From contig BEXV01001019.1 in assembly GCA_003118195.1 (NCBI GenBank), positions 54,558 through 79,159 on the forward strand: a DNA stretch of 24,602 nt, in the 5' to 3' direction. Below the pieces are notes generated by a model. That model had not been told where the DNA came from. It searched no databases and saw only the letters and a program-made list of their open reading frames with translations. The position numbers were made by a program, and so were the translations under genes. Shown in pieces: positions 10,230 to 24,602 of this stretch; within the stretch, counting starts at the first letter, position 1, and each line of letters opens with the position of its first letter. This DNA comes from Hemicentrotus pulcherrimus (taxonomy: Eukaryota > Echinodermata > Echinoidea > Camarodonta > Strongylocentrotidae).

Positions 10230-11900
10230 CCATGTGCTGGTTCACTCTCACACTACGATTCTGCATCTCTCGTGCATCATCATCAAAGACAGAAGACAAA
10301 TCTTACCTCGGAAATAATTTTGAAGTACTTTTTATGATATTTTGCATGATATTACACTGGAGAGCTGCTCTTTCATGTTGAGATAAACAATTTATGGGTG
10401 CAATAATCTTAACGTACAGAGTATATTGAATGAAATGATACAATTACAAAAAGTTGCATAAGAGGATAAAGGAATAAATTGATAAAAAAATACAAACGCA
10501 CAAATTAAAATATATAAAAAAATGGTAGAAAAAAGAAAGAGCCCTGTAAAAAATGGTATAAAAACTGATATAAAAAATAGAGCCAATTATATTGAGCGGT
10601 GAGCAGGGTTTCAAGCAATCTCTCTGTATAATCTTGTCTGTTAGCAATCTTTATAGCTGGTGTAATTATGATCANAATAAAAACAGACCATGTATATCAC
10701 CTGTAACACTATATATGTACAAAGTACATTGCAATGGAATATTATTGTAAAACAAACCATTTTTACAGGTTATGTCTTTATATCAAAAAATGCTAATCGT
10801 ACTGGTAATTTAGAGTTATTGGATAAAAATGCTTATAAAAATGCTAGAAAGTTATAAAATTCACATGATCTGGATAAAAATGTTGCATAGATACTTAACA
10901 TGATGGTGCATAACACGAATGCACATTATGTGGAGTTTCTCTCAAAACTACCAAACTTGATTTTCAAATACATGTAACAAGCTGGCGCATGCATGTTAGT
11001 ATCAGGTGACCAACATCAAAAAGGAAGTAGGTTTCTAATTGCATAATAATCTGGGGTCAGTGGACAGCTTCAAGTTTGAGTAGCTTGGAGAAGAGGTCGA
11101 TCAATGTGAAGACAAAAGAAGAAGAGCTATACACGAGCTCTGGTAATGTCCAAATGAAGAAATCAGCTTATAACATGAAATTAAATACTCCCTAACACTT
11201 CAGTTTACTGTCTGAGAGAATGTCTGAGGCAGACATCTGTAAATGTGGCTCATACTTTCAAGTTTGATGAATAAGCCGGAAATGTATGGAAATGTATGGC
11301 AAGAAACAAATGATTTATGGCAGTTCAAACTGCAACAGCATATTCATAATAAGAGTCATGGACAGCTCCTATTACATGAGCATCAAACCATAACTGTGTT
11401 CCAACAAGACATGTACAACAGTTTGGACAAATCAATCAATATCTTGATAAGGGATCAAGTTCTTCCATACGACTCCGGGAACTGATGGCAGACTTCTGTG
11501 GCAAGAGAGGAAGAAAGTGTCTTTAAAAAAAAAGAAAAAAGAAAATGGCTTCTTCCAAGTGGAAGAAAAGCTTTCTCTCTAGCCTTCATTGCGAAGCATG
11601 TTCTCTGTACTAGCTGTCAGAAAAGCTCAAATGAATGTGGAAATTGTCTTCATCATACACAACACTGGATACCATCACAACAGCCAGCTGCTCTTTGCTC
11701 TTCAGGTATTGGCAAGAGAACAGGTATTACAGTACAGTGATTCAATTTATCAGACCAGTAATCTGAAAACGCATTTGCGAAGGCACATGTCACGCGGTTT
11801 GTCAATTAAGAATGATAAAGCGAGTGTGGTGGACATAATAATAATATCATAATGTTATTCTGGATTTAAATAGAGCCTTATACATGTAAGACGTCTCTAA
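10230..11900. other. Intergenic stretch without recognised genes
   Basis: AT-rich DNA with one N at 10675. The only hint of protein is TSNLKTHLRRHM near 11752-11790 (+), which resembles the C-terminal half of a C2H2 zinc finger. Upstream frames are broken, so at most it is a remnant. Confidence 0.35.
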
Positions 11901-11903
11901 TAC

Positions 11904-12071
11904 ATGGTTACATACAGATTTACTTCCATTTTCTGACTTTTTCTTCGTCAGAATATCTCAGAATGTCTTATTAAAGATTAAAGTATTATGGTTACATACA
12001 GATTTACTTCCATTTTCTGACTTTTTCTTCGTCAGAATATCTCAGAATGTCTTATTAAAGATTAAAGTATT
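11904..12071. repeat. 84-bp tandem duplication, two identical copies
   Basis: Units 11904-11987 and 11988-12071 are identical base for base on reading, each beginning ATGGTTACATACAG and ending TTAAAGTATT. The block lies just downstream of the TGS1 stop, probably in its 3' UTR. It is either a very recent duplication or an assembly artefact. Confidence 0.9.
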
Positions 12072-12239
12072 GAGTTTGGGACATACAAGCTTCACCCGAG
12101 TTTAAGCTATTGTAAATGAGTTAACAAGTTAATGACATCATTTATACAGCAGCTTTATGATTCCCATCAAAAGAATCAAACTGGCTCTCCTGTAGGCATC
12201 TAGGGGCTTGTTGAAAACACACACATGGCAGCTTTATGA

Positions 12240-24154
<11,915 letters not shown>

Positions 24155-24345
24155 CTAACTAGCTCTTGACTCATAGATTCTGAGATTGGATGATAAACAA
24201 ATAATAATCAAAAATCAAAACAAATCTGAGATGCATAACAGATAAAATGAGCAGTAACTGAAGATTACCAAAACCTACCAACACAAGAGTTATACGTTCA
24301 TGTATCGTATATTTTATTGTACATCATACATATGTAGAGGTGTGG

Positions 24346-24494
24346 GCTAGCTCCTCTGCGCGGCACGTCAAGGATAGCGCGCGCAAGTGAAGTCTATTTT
24401 TGTCGTCTGATCTGCTGCTACTCACGTTTGAGTTCTCGTGTTGTCTGCTTCACTTGCGCGCGCTATCCTCTATGTGCCGCACAGAGGAGCTAGC
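24346..24494. repeat. Large imperfect palindrome, 47-bp arms
   Basis: Arms 24346-24392 and 24448-24494 are inverted copies with about four mismatches around a 55-bp centre. The outer ends read GCTAGCTCCTCTG and the inner part contains GCGCGCGCAAGTGAAG. It lies across the presumed 5' end of TGS1. It could be a foldback or MITE-like element. Confidence 0.88.
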
Positions 24495-24560
24495 CGAGGC
24501 GAAGTCAACCATCCCCATTATCGTATTTGAATATTCATTAGCCGCCATTTTGATTTCTGT
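24426..24560 (-). promoter_or_regulatory. TGS1: Probable TGS1 core promoter or first exon, with YY1 word and short ORF
   Basis: The - strand AAAATGGCGGC near 24551-24541 is a consensus YY1 core-promoter element, often just inside transcripts. Its ATG (24548) opens a 32-codon frame ending TGA at 24450. A strong donor CAAAC|GTGAGT follows at 24425. A spliced noncoding leader with an upstream ORF is the simplest reading; transcript evidence is absent. Confidence 0.5.
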
Positions 24561-24602
24561 CTGTCAGAATGCTCGACGTGGGTCCTCGAGAAACAGCCAA
24601 AA

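Noticed and set aside
11498..11852. A zinc-finger gene suggested by SNLKTHLRRH
   Set aside because: Only a half finger is visible, without the cysteine pair or neighbouring fingers, and frames upstream are interrupted.
24569..24602. Start of a divergent + strand gene (ATG at 24569)
   Set aside because: Only eleven codons fit before the window ends; nothing identifies them as coding.

Overview
This window looks like animal nuclear DNA, AT-rich and intron-rich, most likely from a marine deuterostome such as an echinoderm. The two genes show clear animal homology. Introns and flanks carry short inverted-repeat transposons, a tRNA-derived SINE and non-LTR retrotransposon tails. The words ACATGTAC and AGATCT recur. 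Species-level identity cannot be fixed from the sequence alone. Two isolated N bases and a poly-C/poly-G junction point to a draft assembly.

Two protein-coding genes face each other tail to tail. On the + strand, seven coding exons between 3100 and 8623 encode a complete 313-residue alpha subunit of translation initiation factor 2 (EIF2S1). The regulatory serine is at residue 51, and a long 3' UTR probably ends near an AATAAA at 9825. Its presumed promoter and leader lie upstream (about 1340-1934). Two exact copies of an ATF4-type CARE word (ATTGCATCA) are found there and in the presumed first intron.

On the - strand, twelve coding exons between 24154 and 12240 encode trimethylguanosine synthase (TGS1), which hypermethylates snRNA and snoRNA caps. 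The splice phases join into about 1,290-1,315 codons, longer than my recollection of the human protein (about 853). The methyltransferase exons (16216 down to 12240) are unambiguous. One intron between catalytic exons has no usable GT-AG boundaries but is a textbook U12-type AT-AC intron. One large exon contains an in-frame TAA, which is either removed as an 81-nt intron or is an error or lesion.

Non-coding DNA between and within the genes holds several notable items. There are two decayed local exon copies, one beside each parent gene, and the TGS1 copy is split by a short transposon. There is a hAT-like MITE with an 8-bp target duplication, two non-LTR retrotransposon 3' fragments, a tRNA-type SINE and an unnamed repeat present twice. 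An exact 84-bp tandem duplication, a cluster of histone-3'-end-like stem-loops and a 47-bp-arm palindrome in the TGS1 leader complete the list. The 3.6 kb between the two stop codons is mainly UTR, (ATC)n microsatellite and unassigned DNA.

Functionally, both genes serve housekeeping RNA and translation biology: EIF2S1 is the target of the integrated stress response, and TGS1 acts on small-RNA caps. Nothing in the layout shows that they are co-regulated.
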